Shown here in pieces: positions 9,662 through 18,333 of a DNA stretch of 64,000 nt. The stretch covers positions 67,780 through 131,779 of the forward strand of contig CABQAZ010000002.1 of the NCBI GenBank assembly GCA_902462295.1. The letters are read 5' to 3'. Positions within the stretch are counted from its first letter, which is position 1. Each line of letters starts with the position of its first letter. A program made the translations under genes and the position numbers. Source of the stretch: an uncultured Clostridium sp. (GTDB taxonomy: Bacteria > Bacillota > Clostridia > TANB77 > CAG-508). The notes under the pieces are model-generated. The model was not told where the DNA came from and ran no database searches. It saw only the letters and a list, made by a program, of their open reading frames with translations.

Positions 9662-10670
9662 AAAGTATTGCCTCTAGTCCAACATTTAAATCAATCAAAC
9701 CTATTTTATATTTATAGTCTAAGTTTTCTAATTCTTGAATTATCTTTCTAAGTTCTGATGTTTTAAATCCCTTAGCCTGTAATTTATATTTATTTACCAA
9801 AAACATTTGGTTAGGCTTTAATTGTAAACTTTGAGCAATATCCTTATTATATGCAATCGCTAATTTAACAAAATATAATTTTTTAAAGTGATTGTAAAGT
9901 GTAATTAAAATCTTCTGAATAGGTTCTTTTGAAGCTATTAAATTATATAAAACTTCCATTGCTTCTTTAACCTTTTTTTGTCCAAGATTATCTGTCAAAT
10001 CAAATATAATACTTTCTATTTTTTTTATACATAGTTTATCTATATCCTGTTTTTTTATTATACCATTTTCACCTGCATATTCAATAAGTTTTCTAATTTC
10101 ATTTATTAAATCTTGCATATTTGTACCACAACTTTCAATTAAATATTGAAGTGTATTTTCGTCAACATTTACTTTATAACTATTACAAATTGCTTTCAGT
10201 CTTTTTATAATTTGAAATGGTTTTTGTTCTTCAAAGTTACAAACTATTCCTATTTTCTCAATCGTATTATATATTGAATTCTTTTCCGCTTCATTCTCTA
10301 CAAATATAAGTACTACTGACTCATTTATCATTTCGATATTTTCTTTTAAATAATCATTTATTTTGTCTTTTAATTCTTTACTTACTCCACTACTTCTATT
10401 CTTTGATTCTCTTTTAAATATACCTGTATTTCTTGCAATTATAAGTTTATTTGGATACCCAAATGCAGGAGTTTCAATATCTGCAATTAATTCTTGAATA
10501 TTATTTTCATCTATTGGTATATAATTTATTCCCTTTATAGTCTCTCCAAAATTTTTTTTAATTTTATTTAGTTGTTGTTCTAGCAAAAATGCGTCTTCTC
10601 CATATAATAAATATACACCTTTACAATTTCCTTGCTTTAATTGTTGTTCAAGCTCTTCTACTTTTAGCAT
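9645..10670 (-). CDS. holA: DNA polymerase III subunit delta
   Basis: A 341-residue clamp-loader delta subunit. It binds and opens the beta sliding clamp within the DNA polymerase III holoenzyme. Recognisable features are the start VYLLYGEDAFLLEQ, the RxxGxFK segment around ARNTGIFKRES and the C-terminal helical collar region with DLNVGLEAIL. The frame is open further upstream to 10754, but the ATG at 10670 has an AGGAGGAAAG RBS and begins just as the family does, so I chose it. It overlaps the start of the penicillin-binding protein gene by 17 bp, suggesting co-transcription. Confidence 0.9.
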   Translation of the reverse strand: MLKVEELEQQLKQGNCKGVYLLYGEDAFLLEQQLNKIKKNFGETIKGINYIPIDENNIQELIADIETPAFGYPNKLIIARNTGIFKRESKNRSSGVSKELKDKINDYLKENIEMINESVVLIFVENEAEKNSIYNTIEKIGIVCNFEEQKPFQIIKRLKAICNSYKVNVDENTLQYLIESCGTNMQDLINEIRKLIEYAGENGIIKKQDIDKLCIKKIESIIFDLTDNLGQKKVKEAMEVLYNLIASKEPIQKILITLYNHFKKLYFVKLAIAYNKDIAQSLQLKPNQMFLVNKYKLQAKGFKTSELRKIIQELENLDYKYKIGLIDLNVGLEAILCAYCS

Positions 10671-10700
10671 AATCTTTCCTCCTTTCACTTTTCCAAAATA

Positions 10701-10750
10701 AACCGGCTCTTTAAATGTCAATTTCAAATTAGGACATTTAAGACCCGGTT
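10701..10750. repeat. imperfect inverted repeat between debranching enzyme and holA
   Basis: AACCGG...TTAAATGTC (10701-10719) pairs with GACATTTA...CCGGTT (10733-10750). On the minus strand it is followed by TTTATTTT, so it may be a weak terminator for the debranching gene. The ACCGG core recalls the GGGACCGGG palindromes elsewhere, but the rest differs. Confidence 0.5.
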
Positions 10751-10759
10751 CCAAATAGA

Positions 10760-12790
10760 TTAAGCCTGTACAATTATCCTAAATACTTCTGCTATGCTCC
10801 AAGCTTGAGCAAAAGCACCTTTAGGAGAATAAGGTCTTTTTGAATCATATATTTCTGCAATACTTCCTATACAGCCTCTTTCATTAATTTCTTTTGAAAA
10901 AGTTTTTGTTACATTTTCAACGAATTCTTTTAATCTATTTTTATACATTTCTCTATCCTCTTTAGTTCTGCTACATGAAGCCAACTGTTTTAATGCATTA
11001 TAATATGGTCCTAATAGCCATGTCCAGGTAATTCCTTGATGATAACTAAAATCTCTTCTAGCTCCATCTCCCTCATATATTTCAACATAATTCTCTTCAC
11101 CTTTTGCAAGACTTTTTAATCCATAATTATTTAATAATTTTTTTGTTACTGTTTCAAACATATTTTTTGCTTCTTCTGATTTAGGGTCTAAAACAGGATA
11201 TGTTAAGCTTAAAGCAAATAATTGATTTGGTCTTATTTTACTATCTCCAAGAACATCATACAAACATTTTCTACGTTTATTATAAAATTTGCTTTCAAAT
11301 GATTTTTTACATTTTATTGCCATCTTTTCATATTTTTTTGCTTTATCTTCTTCTTTATTTTTTAAAGCTAATTCATTCATAATCTTTAATGCATTATACC
11401 ACATTGCATTTATTTCAACTGGTTTTCCATTACGTGGTGTTACTGCTATTCCCGCATATTTAGCGTCCATCCATGTATTTTGCGTATTTTCCGTTCCTGA
11501 TACAATCAATCCATCTGTATCCATATAAATATTATTATTATCTAAATCTACACCCTTTGCATAATTTTCGATTATATTTTCCATTTTAGGATAAATGTCT
11601 TCCATTACAAAATCATTGTCATTTGTATATTCTAAATATTTTTTTACCTGTTCAAAAAATAATAATGATGCATCTACACTATTATACAATGGTCTATAAT
11701 CATCCTCACTATATGTATTTGGTATCAATCCATATTTAATATCTCTAATACAATGTTGTAAAACTTTTTTAGCCTTATCAAATTTTTTTGTAACTAGGAA
11801 TAATCCCTCAAATGAAATTAAAGTATCTCTCATCCAATCTAAAAACCATGGATATCCAGCTATTGCTGAATATGTATTAAATAATGGTCTTTTTATAATA
11901 AAATTATCACATGCTATTAAAAAACTCTTTATTAATTCATATCTTTGTTTTTCTTCTATAGTTTCATATTCTTTTGTTGTCTCTATTAAACCAGAATCAT
12001 TAAATGTTTTGCTTAATCTAATCGTTTCTTTCATTATTAATGCTCTTGCATCTAATTCTTCTATATTTTCTTCTACTGAACATATAAAAGAAATTTCTTT
12101 TTCCTCATTTGGTTCTATTTCAATCTCATATCTTCCTGGAACAACATGATTTTCTTCTGCTTCAAATCCACGTTTTTCTTCTTCTATATAAAACATATTA
12201 TAAAATGTATCATTATGATGTTCTATATATTTACCATCAGAAATAGTCATATAAATTGGATTTCCTCCATCTATTTCTACTTCTAATTTATGTACAGTGG
12301 TCTTTTGTTTAACATCAAATATATGATCTTTATTTATACCATGTGCATTTCTAAAATTCATTATTGGTGCTAGTATTAACTTAGAATTATGACTTCCATT
12401 TTTTATTTTATAATAAACTCCTACAGTGTTTTTAAAATGTTCCATACAGATTGTCTTTTTTATTTCTATATCTTGTACTTTAAATTCAAATATTGGTAAA
12501 ATGTCTTTTGTAAAGCTTTCTTGATATCTATATCCTTGTGAAATATAATTTTTTCCAACGTTTGTAAATAACTCATATTTTTTATCATTTACTTCAATGC
12601 TCTCATCTAATTTAGATAAAATTAATCTTCTTCTTGCTGGTGGAATTATTGGAGCTACTAATAATCCATGATATTTTCTTGTATTTGCTCCAATTATTGT
12701 TGATGAAGCAAATCCTCCTATTCCATTTGTAATTATCCATTCTTTTTCTAACGCATTTTCTAAATTTAGATTTTCTTTTGCATATTTCAT
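10760..12790 (-). CDS. glycogen debranching enzyme (amylo-alpha-1,6-glucosidase)
   Basis: A 676-residue GH133-type debranching enzyme. It hydrolyses alpha-1,6 branch points of glycogen or limit dextrin in the cytoplasm. The N-terminal domain opens with NGIGGFASSTIIGANTRKYHGLLVA, typical of the GDE_N domain. The C-terminal (alpha/alpha)6 barrel has YPWFLDWMRDTLISFEGL, GTENTQNTWMDAK and, near the end, FSYHQGITWTWLLGPYY. The start is set by AGAAAGGGA before the ATG at 12790. The pathway partner glgP lies 3.8 kb downstream on the same strand. Between them are holA and a penicillin-binding protein, so this is not a classical glg operon. No glgA, glgB or glgC is seen in the window. Confidence 0.92.
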   Translation of the reverse strand: MKYAKENLNLENALEKEWIITNGIGGFASSTIIGANTRKYHGLLVAPIIPPARRRLILSKLDESIEVNDKKYELFTNVGKNYISQGYRYQESFTKDILPIFEFKVQDIEIKKTICMEHFKNTVGVYYKIKNGSHNSKLILAPIMNFRNAHGINKDHIFDVKQKTTVHKLEVEIDGGNPIYMTISDGKYIEHHNDTFYNMFYIEEEKRGFEAEENHVVPGRYEIEIEPNEEKEISFICSVEENIEELDARALIMKETIRLSKTFNDSGLIETTKEYETIEEKQRYELIKSFLIACDNFIIKRPLFNTYSAIAGYPWFLDWMRDTLISFEGLFLVTKKFDKAKKVLQHCIRDIKYGLIPNTYSEDDYRPLYNSVDASLLFFEQVKKYLEYTNDNDFVMEDIYPKMENIIENYAKGVDLDNNNIYMDTDGLIVSGTENTQNTWMDAKYAGIAVTPRNGKPVEINAMWYNALKIMNELALKNKEEDKAKKYEKMAIKCKKSFESKFYNKRRKCLYDVLGDSKIRPNQLFALSLTYPVLDPKSEEAKNMFETVTKKLLNNYGLKSLAKGEENYVEIYEGDGARRDFSYHQGITWTWLLGPYYNALKQLASCSRTKEDREMYKNRLKEFVENVTKTFSKEINERGCIGSIAEIYDSKRPYSPKGAFAQAWSIAEVFRIIVQA

Positions 12791-12811
12791 ATTTTCATTT
12801 TCCCTTTCTAA

Positions 12812-14341
12812 TTATTTTTTTATCTCTCGTGGATATTCTTCTCCAGACTCTCTAATTGACTTAATTCTATCACTATATTTGCTACTAAATTTACTTTGTT
12901 TTTTATTTTCAACTTTTTTATTTGGTCTTTTTCCTCTTTTCTCTGCCTTTTTATCAAGTTTCTTTTTCTCTTTTCTTAATTTATTAATCCTTTTATCAGA
13001 TTGTAATTTTGCGTTTAACATTAAATATTCTGGGTCATTCTCTTTATCTTGATATTTCATATCATTACAAATTAATGTTATTGCTGATTCAGCAATCATA
13101 TGTGGATCATGTCTTATTTTTCCATCAATAATTGTTGATATATTTTTCTTGATAAATTTTATTCCTTTTATCATTGGATTATTTATTTTTTGTTCTACTA
13201 AATCTGCACCTTCTCTATTATATTTTTTTATGTATTCTGGAATTACTTCTCCTGTATCATATATACAATAATCAATTATTCCTTCTCCACAATGTTCAAT
13301 TATTGCTTTTATATGGTCTTCTACTGAGTAATCATCTGTTTGCCCTGGTTCTGTCATAATATTATTTATATATATTTTTATTGCCTTACTTTCTTTTATT
13401 GCTTTTGCAACTCCATTTACTAATAAATTTGGAATTATATTTGTATATAAACTTCCTGGTCCTATTATTATACTATCTGCTTCTCTTATAGTTTCTAATA
13501 CTCCTGGTGCTGGCTTACAATTTGATGGTTTTAAATATACTCTATTTATTTTTGTCATTTTGTCATTTACTACTTCTGGTATTTTGTCTTTCTCCTCAAC
13601 AACATATCCATTTTCTAATTCTGCACATATTTTCATTTCTTCTGATGTTACAGGTATAACATTTCCTGTTATATTAAATATTGAATTACTTTTTTCTATT
13701 GATATAGTATCATTTCTATATATCTCTTTCATTGCTGTAAAATATATATCTGAAAATTTTAATCCTCTTAACCTTTCATTTGTCATTTCGTGATTTAATA
13801 TGTTTGATAATTCATTTTCACTATCTGCTGAAAGTGCTACTATACTGTCTTTTACTTCTTCAAATGGTAGTGCTGTTCCTAGTGCTATTCTTGAATTATT
13901 TGGGGTTTTTCCATATTCAGATACTGCAACTATTGCTGTTATATTATTAGTGTATTTTTTCATTCCTGATAATACTGTATTTAGACCTGCTCCTCCACCA
14001 ATCGCAACTATTTTAGGTCCTTTGTCATATATTTTTCTATCAAATATTAATGATTTTACATTTACATTCTTCTTGTTTTTCATTCTATCATCTGTTGCTT
14101 CTATAAATAACTCCATGTTTCTTTTGTTTAAAAAAACTAATCCAAGTATTACACATGTAAATCCAACAACAAATATTATTATTACTTTTCCTGCATCTAT
14201 AAATTCCATTTCTTTTTGTACTAATATTTTTGCAATTCCATAACATGTTAACACTATTCCTATTAGTACCAAAAATATCCATCTTTTCATTTTTGAGCTA
14301 GATTTTAGCCAATGCCATATTCCTTTCATATTTTTAATCAT
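12812..14341 (-). CDS. yvcK: YvcK/CofD-like protein with N-terminal membrane segments
   Basis: A 509-residue member of the gluconeogenesis factor (YvcK/CofD) superfamily. Two transmembrane helices (about 20-38 and 51-70) precede the Rossmann-like domain. That domain shows IGGGAGLNTVL, ADSIIIGPGSLYTNIIPNLLV and MTEPGQTDDYSVEDHI, all hallmarks of the family. The tail is rich in Lys/Arg. YvcK proteins bind UDP-sugars and influence cell-wall synthesis. The usual DDGGSSGRLR loop after strand 2 is replaced here by SEYGKTPNNSRIAL. The gene follows murB, its common neighbour, but rapZ and whiA, which usually surround it, are absent. The start could also be the ATG at 14329. Confidence 0.85.
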   Translation of the reverse strand: MIKNMKGIWHWLKSSSKMKRWIFLVLIGIVLTCYGIAKILVQKEMEFIDAGKVIIIFVVGFTCVILGLVFLNKRNMELFIEATDDRMKNKKNVNVKSLIFDRKIYDKGPKIVAIGGGAGLNTVLSGMKKYTNNITAIVAVSEYGKTPNNSRIALGTALPFEEVKDSIVALSADSENELSNILNHEMTNERLRGLKFSDIYFTAMKEIYRNDTISIEKSNSIFNITGNVIPVTSEEMKICAELENGYVVEEKDKIPEVVNDKMTKINRVYLKPSNCKPAPGVLETIREADSIIIGPGSLYTNIIPNLLVNGVAKAIKESKAIKIYINNIMTEPGQTDDYSVEDHIKAIIEHCGEGIIDYCIYDTGEVIPEYIKKYNREGADLVEQKINNPMIKGIKFIKKNISTIIDGKIRHDPHMIAESAITLICNDMKYQDKENDPEYLMLNAKLQSDKRINKLRKEKKKLDKKAEKRGKRPNKKVENKKQSKFSSKYSDRIKSIRESGEEYPREIKK

Positions 14342-14356
14342 TCCTTTTTTATAATT

Positions 14357-15259
14357 TTATTTTATTATTTCAATCTCTGCTTCTATAACTTTTCCAAATT
14401 TATTATATACTTGTTCTTTGGTATACTTCATTAATTCGATTACATCTTTTGCTGTTGCGTCTTTTTTATTTATTATAAATCCCGCATGTTTTTCTGAAAT
14501 CTGTGCACCACCTATTTGATACCCTTTTAATCCACATTCATCTATTAATTTTGCTGTAATAAAATCTGACCCTCTTTTAAAAGTACTTCCTGCACTTGGA
14601 TATTCAATAGGTTGTTTTTCTTTTCTGTAGTTTGCATATTCTGTCATTTTTTCTTTTATTTTATTAATGTCACCTTTTTCTAATTGAATTTCAACTTCTA
14701 TTATTATATAGTCTTTGTTTGTAAATAAACTTTTTCTATATTCAAATTCTGCTTGTTGGTTATTTATTTTGTGTATTTCTCCATCTCTATCTATATATGT
14801 TATTGTTTTTACTACGTCTTTCATTTCTGACCCATGTGCTCCTGCATTCATTCTTATTGCTCCACCTATTGTTCCCGGTATTCCTGATGCAAATTCCAAC
14901 CCTGTAATTTCCTCTTTTAAACATTTTTGTGCTATCCAACTAAGTTTTACTCCACTTCCAATTTTTAATAAAACTTTTTCTTTTTCAATATTTATTTCTA
15001 AATTTTCTATATCTATTTTTAATACAATACCTTTTATTCCATCATCAGAAACAAGAATATTGCTTCCATTTCCTATAACTGTAACATGTATGTTTTTTTC
15101 TTTAGCATATTTCAAAATTAATTTTAATTGTTCTATTGTTTTTATTTTGATTAAACATTCTGCTGGTCCACCTATTTTAAATGATGTATATTTACTCATT
15201 AGTTCATTTTTATAAATATTTTCTTTTGGAATCAAATTCTCAATCTCTATTATGTCCAT
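14357..15259 (-). CDS. murB: UDP-N-acetylenolpyruvoylglucosamine reductase
   Basis: A 300-residue FAD enzyme that reduces UDP-GlcNAc-enolpyruvate to UDP-MurNAc in cytoplasmic peptidoglycan precursor synthesis. Signature segments are YTSFKIGGPAECLI, VIGNGSNILVSD, the FAD-binding GIPGTIGGAIRMNAGAHG, YRKSLF, and PSAGSTFKRG with the catalytic Ser. HAGFIIN is near the C-terminus. Length is typical. The RBS AAGGAGGAAG precedes the ATG. It is the first gene of a leftward run (murB, yvcK, debranching enzyme) with gaps of about 15-20 bp, so these are probably one transcript. Confidence 0.95.
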   Translation of the reverse strand: MDIIEIENLIPKENIYKNELMSKYTSFKIGGPAECLIKIKTIEQLKLILKYAKEKNIHVTVIGNGSNILVSDDGIKGIVLKIDIENLEINIEKEKVLLKIGSGVKLSWIAQKCLKEEITGLEFASGIPGTIGGAIRMNAGAHGSEMKDVVKTITYIDRDGEIHKINNQQAEFEYRKSLFTNKDYIIIEVEIQLEKGDINKIKEKMTEYANYRKEKQPIEYPSAGSTFKRGSDFITAKLIDECGLKGYQIGGAQISEKHAGFIINKKDATAKDVIELMKYTKEQVYNKFGKVIEAEIEIIK

Positions 15260-15436
15260 ATAATTTTCTTCCTCCTTAAAGCATTATGATTATTCCAATC
15301 TTATCATTTTTTTCCTAATTTTACAATAATTTTTAATAAATCTCTTTAATTTTTATAAAATTTATAGTATAATATTATTGTATTGCTTTTTAATTGATAT
15401 ACTTTATATAGATATAATATGAATGGAGGAATTATC

Positions 15437-15877
15437 ATGTGGCAAATATGGTTAATTGCGTCAGGTATATTTTTCGTAATAGAAATTTTTACTGTAGGTT
15501 TCTTAATATTTTGGCTAGGAATTGGAGCATTATTGGCAATGCTTATAAGTTTTCTAACAGATAATATAATTATTCAAACTACAGTTTTTGTTGTTTCATC
15601 AGGCTTACTTATTTTTGCAACAAGGGCTTTAGCTGATAAGATTGTTAAAAATGATACTATACCAACAAATGTATATTCTATTATTGGAAAAAAAGCAATG
15701 GTTATTGAAGATATTGACTGGGCAACTGGTAAAGGTCAAATAAAATATGATGGTGAAGTTTGGTCAGCCAAAACAAAAGAAAAAATAAACATTCCTAAAG
15801 GAACAGAAGTCGAAATTGAAAGTATTGAGGGTGTTAAGGTTTTTGTAAAACCTCTTAAAACAATTTCTTATATATAG
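15437..15877 (+). CDS. NfeD-like membrane protein
   Basis: A 146-residue NfeD-family protein with membrane helices at about residues 2-70 and a C-terminal OB-fold (IIGKKAMVIEDIDWATGKGQIKYDGEVWSA-type strands). I chose the ATG at 15437 because GGAGGAATTATC sits just before it; an earlier in-frame ATG at 15419 would place that RBS inside the gene. NfeD proteins are encoded next to SPFH-domain proteins and act with them at the membrane. Here the SPFH gene follows 58 bp downstream on the same strand, which supports the assignment. Confidence 0.88.
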   Translation: MWQIWLIASGIFFVIEIFTVGFLIFWLGIGALLAMLISFLTDNIIIQTTVFVVSSGLLIFATRALADKIVKNDTIPTNVYSIIGKKAMVIEDIDWATGKGQIKYDGEVWSAKTKEKINIPKGTEVEIESIEGVKVFVKPLKTISYI

Positions 15878-15935
15878 TTATTAATATAAAATAAATATTT
15901 ATTAAGCAAGTTAATCTTGCTAGAAGGAGGAATTT

Positions 15936-16835
15936 ATGTATTTTTTAATTGCATTACTTATTATTATAATAATTATAGCATTAAAATCAATCAAAGTAGT
16001 TAGACAATCTGAGGTGTATATTATAGAAAGGTTAGGTAGATTTCATAAAGTTGCTGATGCTGGACTTACAATTATAATTCCATTTTTTGACCATGTCAGA
16101 AGTGTTGTAAGTTTAAAACAACAAACTATGGATATTCCACCACAAGGTGTAATCACTAAAGATAATGTTACAATTACAATCGATACTGTTGTATTTTATC
16201 AAATAACAGATCCTGCAAAAGCAGTTTATGAAATTCAAAGTTTAAAGAAAGGTATTGAATATCTTGCAATTACAACAATTCGTGATATTGTTGGTAAAAT
16301 GGACTTAGATGAAACTTTCAGTTCTAGAGATGGAATAAACTCAAAATTAAGAGTTATACTTGATGACGCAACAGACAGATGGGGTTGTAAAATAGATAGA
16401 GTTGAAATTAAAGATATAACTCCACCAGCAGACATTAGAGATGCAATGGAAAAACAAATGAATGCAGAAAGAAATAAAAGAGCTTTAATTCTTGAAGCTG
16501 AAGCTCAAAAACAATCTGCAGTTACAATCGCAGAAGGTAAAAAACAAGCAGCTATTCTTGAAGCTGAAGCTGATAGAGAATCAAGAATTCGTAGAGCTGC
16601 CGGTGAAGCTCAAGCTATAAAATCTGTTGCAGAAGCTAAAGCAAAAGAAATTTCTATGGTTTATGACGCAATAAAATCTTCTGAACCAGATGATAAACTT
16701 GTTCAAATAAAATCTCTTGAAGCTCTTGAAGAAATTGCAAAAGGAGATGCAAATAAAGTATTTATACCATTTGAAGCTACTAGTGCTTTAAGTAGTTTAG
16801 GTGCTGCAAAAGAAATCTTAAAAGACAATAAATAA
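15936..16835 (+). CDS. SPFH/stomatin-like membrane protein (QmcA/paraslipin type)
   Basis: A 299-residue SPFH (band 7) protein. Residues 1-16 are a membrane anchor, followed by the SPFH domain with RLGRFHKVADAGL, QQQTMDIPPQGVITKDN and VDTVVFY-like core strands. From about residue 185 there is an Ala/Glu/Lys-rich coiled coil (EAEAQKQSAVTIAEGKKQA). Such proteins form ring- or cage-like oligomers that organise membrane proteins and quality control. It has an AGAAGGAGG RBS and probably shares a transcript with the NfeD gene. A clean terminator follows. Confidence 0.92.
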   Translation: MYFLIALLIIIIIIALKSIKVVRQSEVYIIERLGRFHKVADAGLTIIIPFFDHVRSVVSLKQQTMDIPPQGVITKDNVTITIDTVVFYQITDPAKAVYEIQSLKKGIEYLAITTIRDIVGKMDLDETFSSRDGINSKLRVILDDATDRWGCKIDRVEIKDITPPADIRDAMEKQMNAERNKRALILEAEAQKQSAVTIAEGKKQAAILEAEADRESRIRRAAGEAQAIKSVAEAKAKEISMVYDAIKSSEPDDKLVQIKSLEALEEIAKGDANKVFIPFEATSALSSLGAAKEILKDNK

Positions 16836-16839
16836 ACAA

Positions 16840-16866
16840 AAAACCGACAGTGTCGGTTTTTTTATA
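16840..16866 (+). terminator. intrinsic terminator after the SPFH gene
   Basis: A perfect hairpin AAACCGACA/TGTCGGTTT with no real loop is followed by a run of T (TTTTTTTAT). The minus-strand cation transporter gene ends just past it, so it may serve both directions. Confidence 0.85.
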
Positions 16867-16867
16867 T

Positions 16868-17749
16868 TTATAAAAATTTATTTTTTTCCTCAAAAGGTTC
16901 AACATGCACAATCGCTCTATAAATCCTATCTAATTTAGATATGTCTAATTCTAATCTATCTGCTAATTTATGACTCTCATAAGTTGTCATATTTCCATCA
17001 ACAGCGATTGTTAAAAAAATCACGTATTGGTATCCAACAGGAGCAGATGAAATACCATTTATACTTTTTACTTCTTTATATGTATGAACTAAATTAAAAA
17101 TAATATCTTTTGTATTTTCATCAACTGACCTATCCATTAAAATATTATAACTTTCTATAAAAATTCCAATGCCTGTTTTGCAAATCCACGCAGATATGCC
17201 AATACCCACAATACTATCAAACCAATTTATTCCCTTAAGAGATAATAATATCGAAATTAAAGAAAATGTTGTTATTACACAATCATTTCTATGGTCCTCC
17301 ATACTAGCTTCTAATAAAATATTATTGTATTTTTTATACATTAATCTTGTATATAAAAATAAGAATAATTTTGTTATTATTGTAATTATACATACTACTA
17401 CCAACCACCAAGAAAAAATTATTTCATTTCCTTTAAATATTGCAATTACTGAGTCTATTATAGTTTTTATAGAAACAACTACCATTGAAATTGCTATAAA
17501 TAAAGAAAATATATATTCTGCTTTTCCATGCCCAAAATTATGATCTTCATCTCTAGGTTCACTTGCTATTTTATTTCCTATTGCAGTCATAAGTGATGCA
17601 AATATATCACCTGCACTATTTATACAATCTGCTATCATTGCTTGACTTTTACTTGTAAAACCAACTATTGCTTTTAATGCTAACAAGAATATATTTCCTA
17701 TCATCCCATACATTCCAACTTTTTTTGTAACTTTAAATCTTTCTTCCAT
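16868..17749 (-). CDS. cation diffusion facilitator (probable Mn(II) exporter)
   Basis: A 293-residue six-helix CDF transporter with a short cytoplasmic C-terminal domain. It exports divalent metal in exchange for protons. The transport site of YiiP is D-x-x-x-D plus H-x-x-x-D. The matching segments here are N-S-A-G-D in helix 2 (ADCINSAGD) and D-H-R-N-D in helix 5. An Asn/Asp/Asp/Asp site is the pattern of manganese exporters such as pneumococcal MntE, so manganese is the best guess. A TTG at 17764 opens the frame, but the GGAAGGAAG RBS lies inside that extension and points to the ATG at 17749. It is a single gene with no metal regulator beside it. Confidence 0.88.
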   Translation of the reverse strand: MEERFKVTKKVGMYGMIGNIFLLALKAIVGFTSKSQAMIADCINSAGDIFASLMTAIGNKIASEPRDEDHNFGHGKAEYIFSLFIAISMVVVSIKTIIDSVIAIFKGNEIIFSWWLVVVCIITIITKLFLFLYTRLMYKKYNNILLEASMEDHRNDCVITTFSLISILLSLKGINWFDSIVGIGISAWICKTGIGIFIESYNILMDRSVDENTKDIIFNLVHTYKEVKSINGISSAPVGYQYVIFLTIAVDGNMTTYESHKLADRLELDISKLDRIYRAIVHVEPFEEKNKFL

Positions 17750-17905
17750 TTTACTTCCTTCCAAAAGAATTTTTCTTATCAGTAATAGTCATTATATTTT
17801 CTTTTTTACTTTTTTTCAAGTCTTTATTGGAAATAATTGCATTTAATTGAAATTTATGCTATAATAAATTATATATTAGAAAATAAAAAAAGAGGTGTAA
17901 AATAA

Positions 17906-18244
17906 ATGACACTATTAGTAATAATATATGTTTTAATTTTTATAATATTCGCATTAGTAGCATATGCAGTAATGCAACTTAAATTAGCTGGAATTAATGT
18001 AAAAGATTTTTGGAGCTTTATTGAAGCAAACCAAATTTTAGATAAATTGTACGAATTCTCAAAAAAATACAAAACTCTTTCTCCTCAACAACAAGTAGTA
18101 TATTTGATGGAAGCAGAAAAAGTTTTCACAGCTTTTGATAAAATTCCAGATATTATATGGGAAGATGAATTTAAAAAATATGATGAAGTTCTAAAAAAAT
18201 ACAATGAAATAAAAGTTGATAGATGGATCTCTTATTCTGATTAA
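17906..18244 (+). CDS. small membrane-anchored protein of unknown function
   Basis: A 112-residue protein with one N-terminal transmembrane helix (about 3-24) and a charged, helical cytoplasmic region rich in Lys, Glu and aromatic residues. I do not recognise the family. It is preceded by GAGGTG and followed by a hairpin overlapping its own stop codon. It stands alone between a minus-strand transporter and minus-strand clpC. Codon use is like its neighbours. Confidence 0.7.
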   Translation: MTLLVIIYVLIFIIFALVAYAVMQLKLAGINVKDFWSFIEANQILDKLYEFSKKYKTLSPQQQVVYLMEAEKVFTAFDKIPDIIWEDEFKKYDEVLKKYNEIKVDRWISYSD

Positions 18245-18264
18245 AGAGCTCCATTTTTATTTTA
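18223..18264 (+). terminator. terminator overlapping the stop of the 112-residue gene
   Basis: ATGGATCTC within the last codons pairs with GAGCTCCAT (one mismatch) after the stop codon, followed by TTTTTATTTT. Confidence 0.6.
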
Positions 18265-18274
18265 CAAGAACAAA

Positions 18275-18325
18275 AATACTTCTTTGCAAAAAATATTATA
18301 TAAAATGCAAAAAAGTATTTTTAAA
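18275..18325. terminator. convergent terminator hairpin before clpC end
   Basis: AAAATACTTCTTTGCA pairs with TGCAAAAAAGTATTTT (one mismatch) around an AT-rich loop, between two genes that converge. It is flanked by A/T runs and can serve clpC on the minus strand. Confidence 0.6.
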
Positions 18326-18333
18326 TTTATATT

